Source: DASUAS01 sp963756895
Lineage (GTDB): Bacteria > Actinomycetota > Acidimicrobiia > IMCC26256 > DASPTH01
Length of the DNA stretch: 64,000 nt
Direction: 5' to 3'
Assembly: GCA_963756895.1 (NCBI GenBank)
Contig: CAVWPI010000016.1
Coordinates: 124,001 to 188,000, forward strand
In this document: piece by piece, positions 26,055-33,610 of the stretch
Layout: each line of letters starts with the position of its first letter
How positions within the stretch are numbered: position 1 is the first letter of the stretch
Notes under the pieces: generated by a model
What the model was told of the DNA's origin: nothing
Seen by the model: only the letters and a program-made list of their open reading frames with translations
The model's database searches: none
Program-made: the position numbers and the translations under genes

Positions 26055-26844
26055 GCGGCCACACCTGCGGACACGCCGGCTCCGAGAGCGGCTCGCCCTC
26101 GACCAGCGATGCGTGGTGGGCCTTCTGCGGCGCACCCGGTTTGATGCGGAAGCGCGCGTCGTCGCCGGCGTAGCGGATCGACAGCGCGCGGCGCGGCCGG
26201 TCGGGGGTGGTGTTCGCGAACGCGCCGTGGATCGTCCGGGCGTGGTGCACCACGATGTCGCCGGGAGCGGTGTCGAAGTGCACCAGGGCCGGGTCGTCGG
26301 TGTGGTCGGGTACGTCGACGCCCTCGGTGCCGGGCAGTGAGTCCGTCGTCACGAAGAGGTTGGGGCGAAACGACGTGCGGTCCCGGTGTGAGCCGCGCAC
26401 GTAGCGGACTGCGCCGTTGGCCGCATCGACCGCGTCGAGCGGGATCCACACCGTGCACACCTGTTCGCCGTCGACGTGGAAGTACGCGAGGTCTTGATGG
26501 AACATGGTCCGCTCCCGCGTCCGGGGATCCTTCACCAGCACGCTGTCCTCGTAGAGCCAGATCCGCTCGCTCGCCAGCAGCTCGGCGACGATCCCCGGGA
26601 TCGGCGTGTCACGCGCGAAGGCGAGGAAGTCCGGGGTCGCGACCCAGTGGTCGGTGCCGGCTCGGAACTGCCCCCGCGGCGACCCGCCTGAGGGTGGTGC
26701 GGGCGCCATCGCGCTGAGGTCGACGACAGCCGGCGTGTCGACTTCGGAGTCGACAGCGGTGCGCATCCGCTCGATCCACCCGGCATCGATCACCCCGGGA
26801 AGGCGCACGACACCGTCGCGCTCGAACGTCTCGATGTCGTTCAA
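26023..26844 (-). CDS. Phytanoyl-CoA dioxygenase (PhyH)-family 2-oxoglutarate dioxygenase
   Basis: 273 residues from a TTG that overlaps the dehydrogenase stop by 3-4 bases. Fe(II) ligands: FHQDLAYFHVD (His-x-Asp) and the distal His in ARTIHGAFANTT; a downstream Arg (PRRALSIRY) could bind 2-oxoglutarate. PhyH enzymes hydroxylate at the alpha carbon of acyl-CoAs or of small metabolites. It is the last gene of an operon with a 2-hydroxyacid dehydrogenase and a 2-oxoacid:ferredoxin oxidoreductase, which fits a 2-hydroxylation role. The substrate form (free acid or CoA ester) is not readable. Confidence 0.88.
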   Translation of the reverse strand: MNDIETFERDGVVRLPGVIDAGWIERMRTAVDSEVDTPAVVDLSAMAPAPPSGGSPRGQFRAGTDHWVATPDFLAFARDTPIPGIVAELLASERIWLYEDSVLVKDPRTRERTMFHQDLAYFHVDGEQVCTVWIPLDAVDAANGAVRYVRGSHRDRTSFRPNLFVTTDSLPGTEGVDVPDHTDDPALVHFDTAPGDIVVHHARTIHGAFANTTPDRPRRALSIRYAGDDARFRIKPGAPQKAHHASLVEGEPLSEPACPQVWPLTSAGAASPR

Positions 26845-27839
26845 TACCCGGCGGCGCGATCGACGACGTTGCGCAGTGGTTCGTGGCGCGTGTACCGCTC
26901 GAGGTTGTCGGCGAACAGCGCCAGCAGCTTGTCGGTGTAGCGCTCCTGCGCCGCCGAGCAGTGAGGCGAGATGTAGATGTTCGGCGCCGACCACAACGGG
27001 TCGTCGGCGGGGAGCGGCTCGGCCCGAGTGACGTCGAGGAGCGCGCCGCCGAGATGGCCCGACTCGAGCGCGGCGATGAGTGCGGGCTCGTCGACCAGCG
27101 AACCGCGACCGACGTTGCAGAACAGCGCGCCCGGCTTCATGGACGAGAACGCGCCGGCATCGAAGAGGTTCTCGGTCTCCGCCGTTCCTGGCGCGCTGAC
27201 CACGACCGCGTCACAGCGCGCCAGCACCTCGTGCAGGTCGGCAGTGCCCCGCAGCTCGTCGACGGCCGCGTGTTCCTGACCCTCCTTGAAGCTGCGTCGG
27301 GTCCCGATCAGGTACATCCCGAAGGCGCGGGCCCTCACCGCAACCTCGGTGCCGATGGCACCGAGCCCGATGATCCCGAGCGTCATTCCTTCGACGGTGC
27401 GGCCGAACGTCGGCTTCCAGTCGTGCTCGTGCTGCAGCACGTCGATCTCCGGCAGGCGCTTCCACACCGAGAGGAGCCGGCTCATCACGAATTCGGCAAT
27501 GGGTGCCGCGGCGACCCCAGCGGCGTTGGTGATGGTCACGTGCTCGGGCAGGTCGGCGCCTTCGAGGTGGTCGATGCCGGCGCCAATGGCCTGCACCCAG
27601 CGCAGGTTCGGCGCGACCGCGGTCAACGGACCCGGCAGATCGAGGGCGAGTGCACCTTCGGCGCGGGCCCACACCGCTCTCGTCTCGTCGGTGAGCTCGT
27701 CCTCGGCGTCGGGGCGGTAGCGGCCGAATTGGCCGTAGTACGGCTGCGCCACGATCTCGAGTTCGGGGAACCGCTCCTGGAGCGGCGCCAGCAGCGCGTC
27801 GTCGGCGTTCCAGGGGTACGCGACCACGATCGTCGTCAC
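26841..27839 (-). CDS. D-isomer-specific 2-hydroxyacid dehydrogenase
   Basis: 332 residues from a GTG. NAD-binding loop GIIGLGAIGTEV (about residue 150), catalytic Arg in NVGRGSLVDE, Glu downstream and catalytic His in SPHCSA. Interconverts a (D)-2-hydroxyacid and a 2-oxoacid with NAD(P). It overlaps the ferredoxin-oxidoreductase beta-subunit gene by 4 bases. It is chemically placed between PhyH hydroxylation and oxidative decarboxylation of the resulting 2-oxoacid. Confidence 0.93.
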   Translation of the reverse strand: MTTIVVAYPWNADDALLAPLQERFPELEIVAQPYYGQFGRYRPDAEDELTDETRAVWARAEGALALDLPGPLTAVAPNLRWVQAIGAGIDHLEGADLPEHVTITNAAGVAAAPIAEFVMSRLLSVWKRLPEIDVLQHEHDWKPTFGRTVEGMTLGIIGLGAIGTEVAVRARAFGMYLIGTRRSFKEGQEHAAVDELRGTADLHEVLARCDAVVVSAPGTAETENLFDAGAFSSMKPGALFCNVGRGSLVDEPALIAALESGHLGGALLDVTRAEPLPADDPLWSAPNIYISPHCSAAQERYTDKLLALFADNLERYTRHEPLRNVVDRAAGY

Positions 27840-28639
27840 ACGGTCACATCCTTCAACACGCCCGGCACGTGCACCGGCGCCAACGTCGCGTTCAAGTAGT
27901 CGGGCGCGGCTTCCGTCTCCACGAACCAGCCGGTGGGGCACATGGTGAGGATCTCGACGAACGAGAACCCGAGCCCTGCCTCCTGCACCTCGAGCGCCCT
28001 TCGGATCATCTTCTTCGTGCGCGCCACGTTGCCGGCGTTGTTCACCGCGCCACGCGCGACGTAGGCCGCACCGTCGAGCTCGGCGATCAAGGTGCTCACC
28101 CGGATGGGGAAGCCGTGCTGTTCGGCGTCGCGCCCGTCGAGCGTGTTCTTGGTGCGCTGTCCGAGCGCGGTGGTGGCGGTCATGTGGCCGCCGGTCTCGC
28201 CGAACACGCCGTTGTCGAGCATGAAGCACGTGACGCGCTCGCCGCGTGCCGCAGTGTGCAGCACCTCTTGCAGGCCCTCGTTCACCATGTCGCCGTCACC
28301 CTGGAGCGTGATGACGAGGTTCTCGGGTCGGGCACGCTTCGCGCCCGTCGCCAACGACGGCGCCCGCCCGTGGAGGGCCTGGAGCACCTCGATGTCGAGG
28401 GAGTTCGCGAACGCGGTGTAGCACCCGATCCCGATGACGCCGACGGTGCGGTGCGCCGCACCGACCTGCTCGATCGCCTCGAGGATGGCGCGCAGTGCGA
28501 TGGGCTCTCCGCACCCCGGGCACAGGCTGTGCTCGGCGACGTCGAGGAGCGACGGCCCGAAGTCGTCGACGAGGTGTGCGGGCTCGACCGGCGGCACATC
28601 AGTTGGGAGGTAGGCGGTCACCAGGAATCGATCAGCCAT
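27836..28639 (-). CDS. 2-oxoacid:ferredoxin oxidoreductase, beta (TPP) subunit
   Basis: 267 residues. N-terminal C-x2-C (LCPGCGEP, Cys 40 and 43) and the TPP/Mg site GDGD followed by the Asn region, then FMLDNGVFGETGGH. These are the hallmarks of KorB/VorB-type beta subunits that hold TPP and part of the Fe-S electron path. The reaction is 2-oxoacid + CoA + oxidised ferredoxin giving acyl-CoA + CO2 + reduced ferredoxin. It overlaps the alpha gene by 8 bases. Confidence 0.93.
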   Translation of the reverse strand: MADRFLVTAYLPTDVPPVEPAHLVDDFGPSLLDVAEHSLCPGCGEPIALRAILEAIEQVGAAHRTVGVIGIGCYTAFANSLDIEVLQALHGRAPSLATGAKRARPENLVITLQGDGDMVNEGLQEVLHTAARGERVTCFMLDNGVFGETGGHMTATTALGQRTKNTLDGRDAEQHGFPIRVSTLIAELDGAAYVARGAVNNAGNVARTKKMIRRALEVQEAGLGFSFVEILTMCPTGWFVETEAAPDYLNATLAPVHVPGVLKDVTV

Positions 28640-29714
28640 CGAGACGCCCCTCTTCGCAGGTGGCCAGGAGTTGATCGCGCAGGTAGTCGCTGTCGAGGTC
28701 GGGCGCGATGCCGAAGCCGGAGCTGTCGAGGCTCAGCCGCCCGATGAACTGCACCGGGACGGCACCCTCCATCGCGAGCCGGACGTCGTCGACCATCTGC
28801 CCCTGGCTGTTCTCGTACACCGCCACGGTGCGCGCTCCTGCTGCAGCGCGGGCCAGGATCTCACTCGGGAACGGGAGCAGGGTGATCGGCCGTACGTACC
28901 CGATGCGGGCGCCCTCGGCGCGGAGGCGCGTCACCACCGCGCGCACGTACTTCGCCGGGGTGCCGAACGCCACGACGACGACATCGGCGTCGTCGCAGAA
29001 CCCGGTCTCGGCGAGAGGTTCGATGCCCGCGAGCATCGTCTCGGTCGCCCGGGCGCACTCCACGAGATGGTCGGCGTAGCTGCTGTTGGCCCCGTGTCGG
29101 CCCGAGCCGAGCGGCGAGACGAGCCGGGCGTTGCCACTGCCGCTCGTCGCTCCGGTCAGTGCCCAGTCGTCGGCCACGAGGGGCGCGGGTTCGACGCCGG
29201 ACACGTCGACCGAGCTCGCGGTGTGCGCGAGGTAGTAGTCGCCGAACAAGAGCACCGGGTTGCGCCACCGGTAGGCAAGCTCGAACGCGAGCTGGGTCAA
29301 CGTGATCGCCTCCGGCACGTCCATGGGGGCGAGGACGGGCATGCGCGAGTCGCCGTGGCCGGGGCCGCGAGTCGCCTGCCAGTAGTCGCCCTGCGCCCGC
29401 GCCATGTTGAGCACGACGAGGGGGATGCGGGCGAGCGTCGCCTCGCTGAGCGACTCCTGCATCAGCGAGAGTCCCTGGCCGGTCGACCCGGTGGCGCTGG
29501 GCACGCCGGTGGCCGCCGCGCCCCACGCCATGCCGACCGCCTCGAGCTCGCTCTCGGCGTTCATGCACGTGCCGCCCACCCCGGGCAGCTTTGCCGCCAT
29601 GTGCTCCAGCACCTCGGTGAACGGCGTCATCGGGTAGCCGCTGAAGAACCGGCAACCGGCCGTGACCATGGCATCCGCGATCGCTTCCGAGCCTTCGAGC
29701 AGGGCCACGCTCAC
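28632..29714 (-). CDS. 2-oxoacid:ferredoxin oxidoreductase, alpha subunit
   Basis: 360 residues from a GTG at 29714. The family motif YPMTP (27-31) and a GSTGQGLSLMQESLSEA segment identify the alpha (KorA/VorA) subunit carrying the TPP-activating Glu region and the C-terminal transketolase-like domain. Third of the four-subunit complex; the start overlaps the ferredoxin stop. The likely substrate is a branched or long-chain 2-oxoacid; a 2-oxoglutarate enzyme is also possible. Confidence 0.92.
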   Translation of the reverse strand: MSVALLEGSEAIADAMVTAGCRFFSGYPMTPFTEVLEHMAAKLPGVGGTCMNAESELEAVGMAWGAAATGVPSATGSTGQGLSLMQESLSEATLARIPLVVLNMARAQGDYWQATRGPGHGDSRMPVLAPMDVPEAITLTQLAFELAYRWRNPVLLFGDYYLAHTASSVDVSGVEPAPLVADDWALTGATSGSGNARLVSPLGSGRHGANSSYADHLVECARATETMLAGIEPLAETGFCDDADVVVVAFGTPAKYVRAVVTRLRAEGARIGYVRPITLLPFPSEILARAAAGARTVAVYENSQGQMVDDVRLAMEGAVPVQFIGRLSLDSSGFGIAPDLDSDYLRDQLLATCEEGRLDG

Positions 29715-29966
29715 GACAGTACGACGAGCACCTCGAGGGGCTGCTCGTACTTGTAGACCTGGAAGCAGAAGTCGGGGCAGATCTGCGCGCACGCCTGGCA
29801 CCCGGTGCACCCGGCAACGAGGCGCGGGTAGCGGTAGCCGCGCGTGTTCACGTCGTGGACTGTCATCTCGAGCACGCGGCGGCGGGCAGGCGTCGATGCA
29901 GAGGTCGCAGCCCTTGCACGCCTCGACGTCGATCACCACCGTCCCGCGTGTCAGCACCGTCGTCAC
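29711..29966 (-). CDS. 2-oxoacid:ferredoxin oxidoreductase, delta (2x[4Fe-4S] ferredoxin) subunit, one frameshift
   Basis: About 84 residues from a GTG. The first cluster is EACKGCDLCIDACP. The frame then breaks within a CCGCCGCCG run (about 29884-29890), and the second frame gives GYRYPRLVAGCTGCQACAQI with the closing CP, completing two C-x2-C-x2-C-x3-CP motifs, before the stop at 29711. It should carry electrons between the TPP enzyme and a soluble ferredoxin. The frameshift sits in a short repeat and is most likely a consensus error, as every other subunit of the complex is intact. Confidence 0.85.
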
Positions 29967-30553
29967 AGGCCACTCTCCATCGATACGGCCTCCGTCCACG
30001 CGGGGGAGAGGTCGCGGGGTGCGACCTCGAAGCCGGCGCGGATGGCGGCGACGTTGCGCGCCACGTGCTGCGTCCGGTACGACGGCAGCGACTCGCTGAC
30101 GGCAGCGTCGAGCGAGTCGAGCGCCACCATGCCGGTGACGGCGGCGTACGCACCGAGCATGATCATCGAGGCGGTCATGATGTTGCCGAGGTCGACCGCG
30201 AGATCGGTGGCCGCCACCTCGACCACCTGGTATTCGTCACGATCGAACGAGCCCTCGAACACCGTTGAATTGACGAGCACCAGGCTCCCGGACCGCAACT
30301 TCGCCCGCGTCGGCTCGGAGAAGTCGTGGTGCATGAAGATTGCCGACCAGGTGTTGGCGACCGTCGGGGGCGCGCCGATGGCGCCGTCGGCGATCACCAG
30401 GGTGGCCTCGGTGTTGCCACCCCGCATCATCCCGCCGTAGCTGCCGAACATCTGCGTCGATCGGCCTTCGGCGATGGCTGCCCGCGCCAGCACCTGGGCC
30501 GCCAGCTGCACGCCCTGGCCTCCGATCCCGGTGAGCACGAGCTCTCGTTCCAT
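29963..30553 (-). CDS. 2-oxoacid:ferredoxin oxidoreductase, gamma subunit
   Basis: 196 residues, ATG at 30553. The opening LVLTGIGGQGVQLAAQ is the signature of gamma subunits of 2-oxoacid:ferredoxin oxidoreductases. First gene of the six-gene operon gamma-delta-alpha-beta-dehydrogenase-PhyH, all joined by 1-8 base overlaps. Transcription starts in the 150-base region shared with the divergent TetR gene, which holds an inverted repeat. Confidence 0.9.
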   Translation of the reverse strand: MERELVLTGIGGQGVQLAAQVLARAAIAEGRSTQMFGSYGGMMRGGNTEATLVIADGAIGAPPTVANTWSAIFMHHDFSEPTRAKLRSGSLVLVNSTVFEGSFDRDEYQVVEVAATDLAVDLGNIMTASMIMLGAYAAVTGMVALDSLDAAVSESLPSYRTQHVARNVAAIRAGFEVAPRDLSPAWTEAVSMESGL

Positions 30554-30640
30554 CTGCTTGGTCGATTCCGCTCCGCCCACCGGGCCGAGTCGATCGGCGG
30601 CTAGCAGGCTCCGCTCCATCTTCATCTTCCCCCCGGTCGA

Positions 30641-30676
30641 CTGTCTGACAGAGTACCGTTCTGACGGTAACAGAAC
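30641..30676. promoter_or_regulatory. Candidate TetR operator(s) in the divergent promoter region
   Basis: Two inverted repeats: CTGTC-T-GACAG (30641-30651) and GTTCTG-N7-CAGAAC (30658-30676), with a partial CTGACNGnnnC repeat between them. They lie midway between the divergent oxidoreductase operon (ATG 30553) and the TetR gene, where autoregulation and operon control are typical. Confidence 0.5.
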
Positions 30677-30704
30677 AGTGATCTGGACACACGGGAGCAG
30701 CGCT

Positions 30705-31406
30705 GTGGCGGAAGACCTGCGGGGAACCCTGGCCCAGCGGGCGGTCGATCGTTCGCTCGGGGACCGGCGCACGCAGTATGCCCACGAGATCCAACGTGTG
30801 CTCGAGGCCACGTACGACCTCATCGAGCGCACCGGCGACGTCGACCCGTCGTTGCGGGAGATCCTGGCCGAGACCGGCCTCTCCACCCAGGCCTTCTACC
30901 GGTACTTCCAGTCCAAGGACGAGTTGCTCCTGCTCTTGCTCGACGACGGCCGACGACGGCTCCTCGCCTCCCTCGAGCGCCGGATGCAGCGGGTCGACAC
31001 GCCCGAGGCCCGGGTGCGGGCGTGGATCGAGGGGGTGCTCGCCCAGGCGAGCGACGCCCGCGCCGCTGGTCGCACCCGGCCCTTCGTCACCGACCGGGAT
31101 CGCCTGGCCGAGGCGTACCCCCGCGAGCAACAGGCGTCGGTCGACCTCCTCGTCGACCTCCTCGCGTCGGCCATCGTGTCGCTGCACGGCGGGGCGAGCG
31201 CGCGCGACGATGCCGTTGTCGTCTACCGCGCCGCGTTCACGACGCTGCACGATCACCTGCTCCACGGGACCCGACCCACCGCCGGCCAGACCGATCACCT
31301 GGTGCAGTTCTGTCTGCAGGGCATCGGCGGCGACCAGATCAACAGCCAGATCAACGGCCAGATCAACGGCCAGATCAACAGCCAGATCAACAGGGAGAAA
31401 TCATGA
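30705..31406 (+). CDS. TetR/AcrR-family transcriptional regulator
   Basis: 233 residues from a GTG at 30705 preceded by GGGAG; a GTG 27 bases upstream is an alternative. N-terminal helix-turn-helix with TETR-type sequence (LREILAETGLSTQAFYRYFQSKDELL, split over about 50-80). C-terminal helical ligand domain. It is divergent from the ferredoxin-oxidoreductase operon and leads the cupin-SDR-AKR-ACAD run, so it probably represses one or both. Its last residues are five QIN(S/G) units from a 12-bp repeat. Confidence 0.9.
   Translation: MAEDLRGTLAQRAVDRSLGDRRTQYAHEIQRVLEATYDLIERTGDVDPSLREILAETGLSTQAFYRYFQSKDELLLLLLDDGRRRLLASLERRMQRVDTPEARVRAWIEGVLAQASDARAAGRTRPFVTDRDRLAEAYPREQQASVDLLVDLLASAIVSLHGGASARDDAVVVYRAAFTTLHDHLLHGTRPTAGQTDHLVQFCLQGIGGDQINSQINGQINGQINSQINREKS
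31335..31394. repeat. 12-bp tandem repeat (5 copies) in the TetR gene 3' end
   Basis: Five contiguous copies of CAGATCAACRGC, encoding QIN(S/G) repeats. They end directly before the Shine-Dalgarno (GGGAGAAA) of the overlapping cupin gene. Confidence 0.9.
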
Positions 31407-31741
31407 GCGACCAGACCCCCGTGCCCTTGGATGGACGGCTTGGACCCATGGGCGACGAGGTCGTGTTCGAGAACGACCGGGTGCGGATCTGGGAGCTCAC
31501 CCTCCCACCCGGTGCCGACAGCAACGTGCACCAGCACGAGCTCGACTACATCCTCGTGATCCTCGGCGGCGACCGCGTGGCCGCGGTGCAGGAACCCGAC
31601 AGCGCCAGCTCGTTGCCGCCCTACTTCGAGGCCGCGGTCACACCGAACACGACGGTGTTCGTCGAACGCGGCGGCATCGAGATCGCGCGCAATGTCGGCG
31701 CCGAGCCGTACCACGAGTTCATCATCGAGCTGAAGGACTGA
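31403..31741 (+). CDS. Small cupin-fold protein
   Basis: 112 residues, ATG overlapping the TetR stop by 4 bases. A cupin motif with HQHELDYILVILGGDR gives conserved His/Glu metal ligands. Single-domain cupins of this type are isomerases, dioxygenases or sensors. It is translationally coupled to TetR and followed 2 bases later by an SDR, so belongs to this catabolic operon. Confidence 0.85.
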   Translation: MSDQTPVPLDGRLGPMGDEVVFENDRVRIWELTLPPGADSNVHQHELDYILVILGGDRVAAVQEPDSASSLPPYFEAAVTPNTTVFVERGGIEIARNVGAEPYHEFIIELKD

Positions 31742-31743
31742 CG

Positions 31744-32562
31744 ATGGTTGCGCCCGACTTCGGCCTCGACGGCAAGCGCATCCTGGTCCTGGGCGGCGGG
31801 CAGGGGATGGGGGAGAGCACCTCGCGCCTCCTCGCCGCCGCGGGTGCACGCGTCGCGGTCGCCGACCTCGAGGCCGAACGTGCCGAACGAATCGCGCAGG
31901 AAGTGAGCGGCATCCCGATCCTGGTCGACGTCACCGACGACGACGCGCTCGTCGCCGCGATCGTGCGGACCGAAGCGGAGCTCGGTCCGCTCGACGGGCT
32001 GGTCACCATCATCGGCATGGCCGCGTGGGCGCGGCTCACCGACATGACCACTGACATCTGGGACCTCGACCACCGGCGCAACCTCCGCTACTTCTTCATC
32101 GCCGCGCGCGAGGTGGCGCGTTCGCTCATCGCGCGCAGCACCCCGGGAGCGATCGTGTGCGTCACGTCGATCGACGGCATCCGTTCCGCCGCCGGCCACG
32201 CGTCGTACGGCGCGGCGAAGGCGGGGCTGGTCAACCTGGTGAAGACCATGACCGCGGAGTGGGCGGGCGACGGGATCCGCGTCAACGCGGTCGCACCGGG
32301 AGCGATGATCACGCCCCGCATCCCCGAGCGGTCGCCCGAGGAGGAGCGGGAGATGATGACGACCGTGCCGATGCACCGACGCGGCACGACCGACGACATC
32401 GGCAAGGCGGTGCTGTTCTTCCTCTCCGACCTCTCCGCCTACGTGTCGGGACAGACGTTGGCGGTCGATGGCGGCTTCACCGCGGTGGGGCCGATCGACT
32501 ACACCGCGAACCTCCCGCTGGTCGACGTCTCCGGACCCGGGGGCACCATCGGTGTTCAGTAG
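31744..32562 (+). CDS. Short-chain dehydrogenase/reductase
   Basis: 272 residues. Rossmann loop GGGQGMGESTSRLLA, catalytic Ser in TSIDG and Tyr-x3-Lys in YGAAKAG, and the C-terminal VDGGF. Upstream of the Ser the usual NNAG is replaced by a IIGMAAW segment, a known variation. Oxidises or reduces an alcohol/ketone intermediate. Third gene of the TetR-led operon. Confidence 0.9.
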   Translation: MVAPDFGLDGKRILVLGGGQGMGESTSRLLAAAGARVAVADLEAERAERIAQEVSGIPILVDVTDDDALVAAIVRTEAELGPLDGLVTIIGMAAWARLTDMTTDIWDLDHRRNLRYFFIAAREVARSLIARSTPGAIVCVTSIDGIRSAAGHASYGAAKAGLVNLVKTMTAEWAGDGIRVNAVAPGAMITPRIPERSPEEEREMMTTVPMHRRGTTDDIGKAVLFFLSDLSAYVSGQTLAVDGGFTAVGPIDYTANLPLVDVSGPGGTIGVQ

Positions 32563-32607
32563 GCCCGGCGTGCAGTGACGCGGTGGTGGACGGGACGTCG
32601 ACCGTCG

Positions 32608-32613
32608 TAGCGT
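32608..32613 (+). promoter_or_regulatory. Leaderless-type -10 box for the aldo/keto reductase
   Basis: TAGCGT, 7 bases before the ATG at 32621. It supports that ATG over the in-frame GTG at 32612 and suggests an internal promoter in the operon. Confidence 0.5.
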
Positions 32614-32620
32614 GCGGCGC

Positions 32621-33610
32621 ATGGACTACCGACTGCTCGGCCGCACCGGCCTCCGGGTCAGCCCGCTCTGCCTCGGCACCATGAACTTCGGCATGGGGAA
32701 GGTCGGAGGGGGTGTGCAGACCGAGGAGGACGACGGCCACCGCATCATGGACCGCGGCCTCGACCTCGGCCTCAACTTCTTCGACACCGCCAACGTGTAC
32801 GGCGACGGTCGGGGGCTCACCGAGTCGATCATCGGCCGCTGGTTCGCGCAGGGCGACCGCCGTCGCGAACGCACCGTCCTTGCGACCAAGGTGTACAACT
32901 CGCGCGACTCGTGGCCGAACGCGGGTCGGCTCTCGGCCCTGTCGATCCGGCGCGCGTGCGACGACAGCCTCCGCCGGCTGCAGACCGACTACATCGACCT
33001 GTACCAGATGCACCACGTGGATCGCGACACACCGTGGGACGAGATCTGGCAGGCCATGGACGTGCTCGTGCAGCAGGGCAAGGTGCTCTACGTGGGCAGC
33101 AGCAACTTCGCGGGCTGGCACATCGTGCAGGCCAACGAGGCCGCGGCGCGGCGTGGCTCCCTCGGCCTCGTCTCGGAGCAGAGCCTCTACAACCTCAACG
33201 CCCGCACCATCGAGCTCGAGGTGCTCCCCGCGTGCGAGCACTACGGCGTCGGGATGATCCCGTGGAGCCCGCTCGGTGGTGGGCTGCTCGGCGGCGTGCT
33301 CGCCGACCGGGCGGCCGGGGGCCGCCGGGGCAACCAGAACATCCAGGACCGGATCGAGGACATGCGTCCGCAGCTCGAGCAGTGGGAGAAGTTCTGCGCC
33401 GAGCTCGGCCACGCACCCGCCGACGTCGCGCTGGCGTGGCTGCTCACCAACCCGGTGGTCACCGCGCCCATCATCGGCCCGCGCACGGTCGAGCAGGTCG
33501 ACGGGGCGATGGGCGCGCTCGACGTCGAGCTCGACGCCGACGCGCTCGCACGGCTCGACGAGATCTTCCCCGGACCGGGCGGTCCCGCGCCCGAAGCGTA
33601 CGCATGGTGA
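32621..33610 (+). CDS. Aldo/keto reductase
   Basis: 329 residues. The AKR tetrad is visible: Asp and Tyr in FFDTANVYG, Lys in TKVYN and His in MHHVD; a C-terminal NADPH-binding region is present. Members reduce aldehydes and ketones. Its stop overlaps the acyl-CoA dehydrogenase start, so they are translated together. Confidence 0.92.
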   Translation: MDYRLLGRTGLRVSPLCLGTMNFGMGKVGGGVQTEEDDGHRIMDRGLDLGLNFFDTANVYGDGRGLTESIIGRWFAQGDRRRERTVLATKVYNSRDSWPNAGRLSALSIRRACDDSLRRLQTDYIDLYQMHHVDRDTPWDEIWQAMDVLVQQGKVLYVGSSNFAGWHIVQANEAAARRGSLGLVSEQSLYNLNARTIELEVLPACEHYGVGMIPWSPLGGGLLGGVLADRAAGGRRGNQNIQDRIEDMRPQLEQWEKFCAELGHAPADVALAWLLTNPVVTAPIIGPRTVEQVDGAMGALDVELDADALARLDEIFPGPGGPAPEAYAW

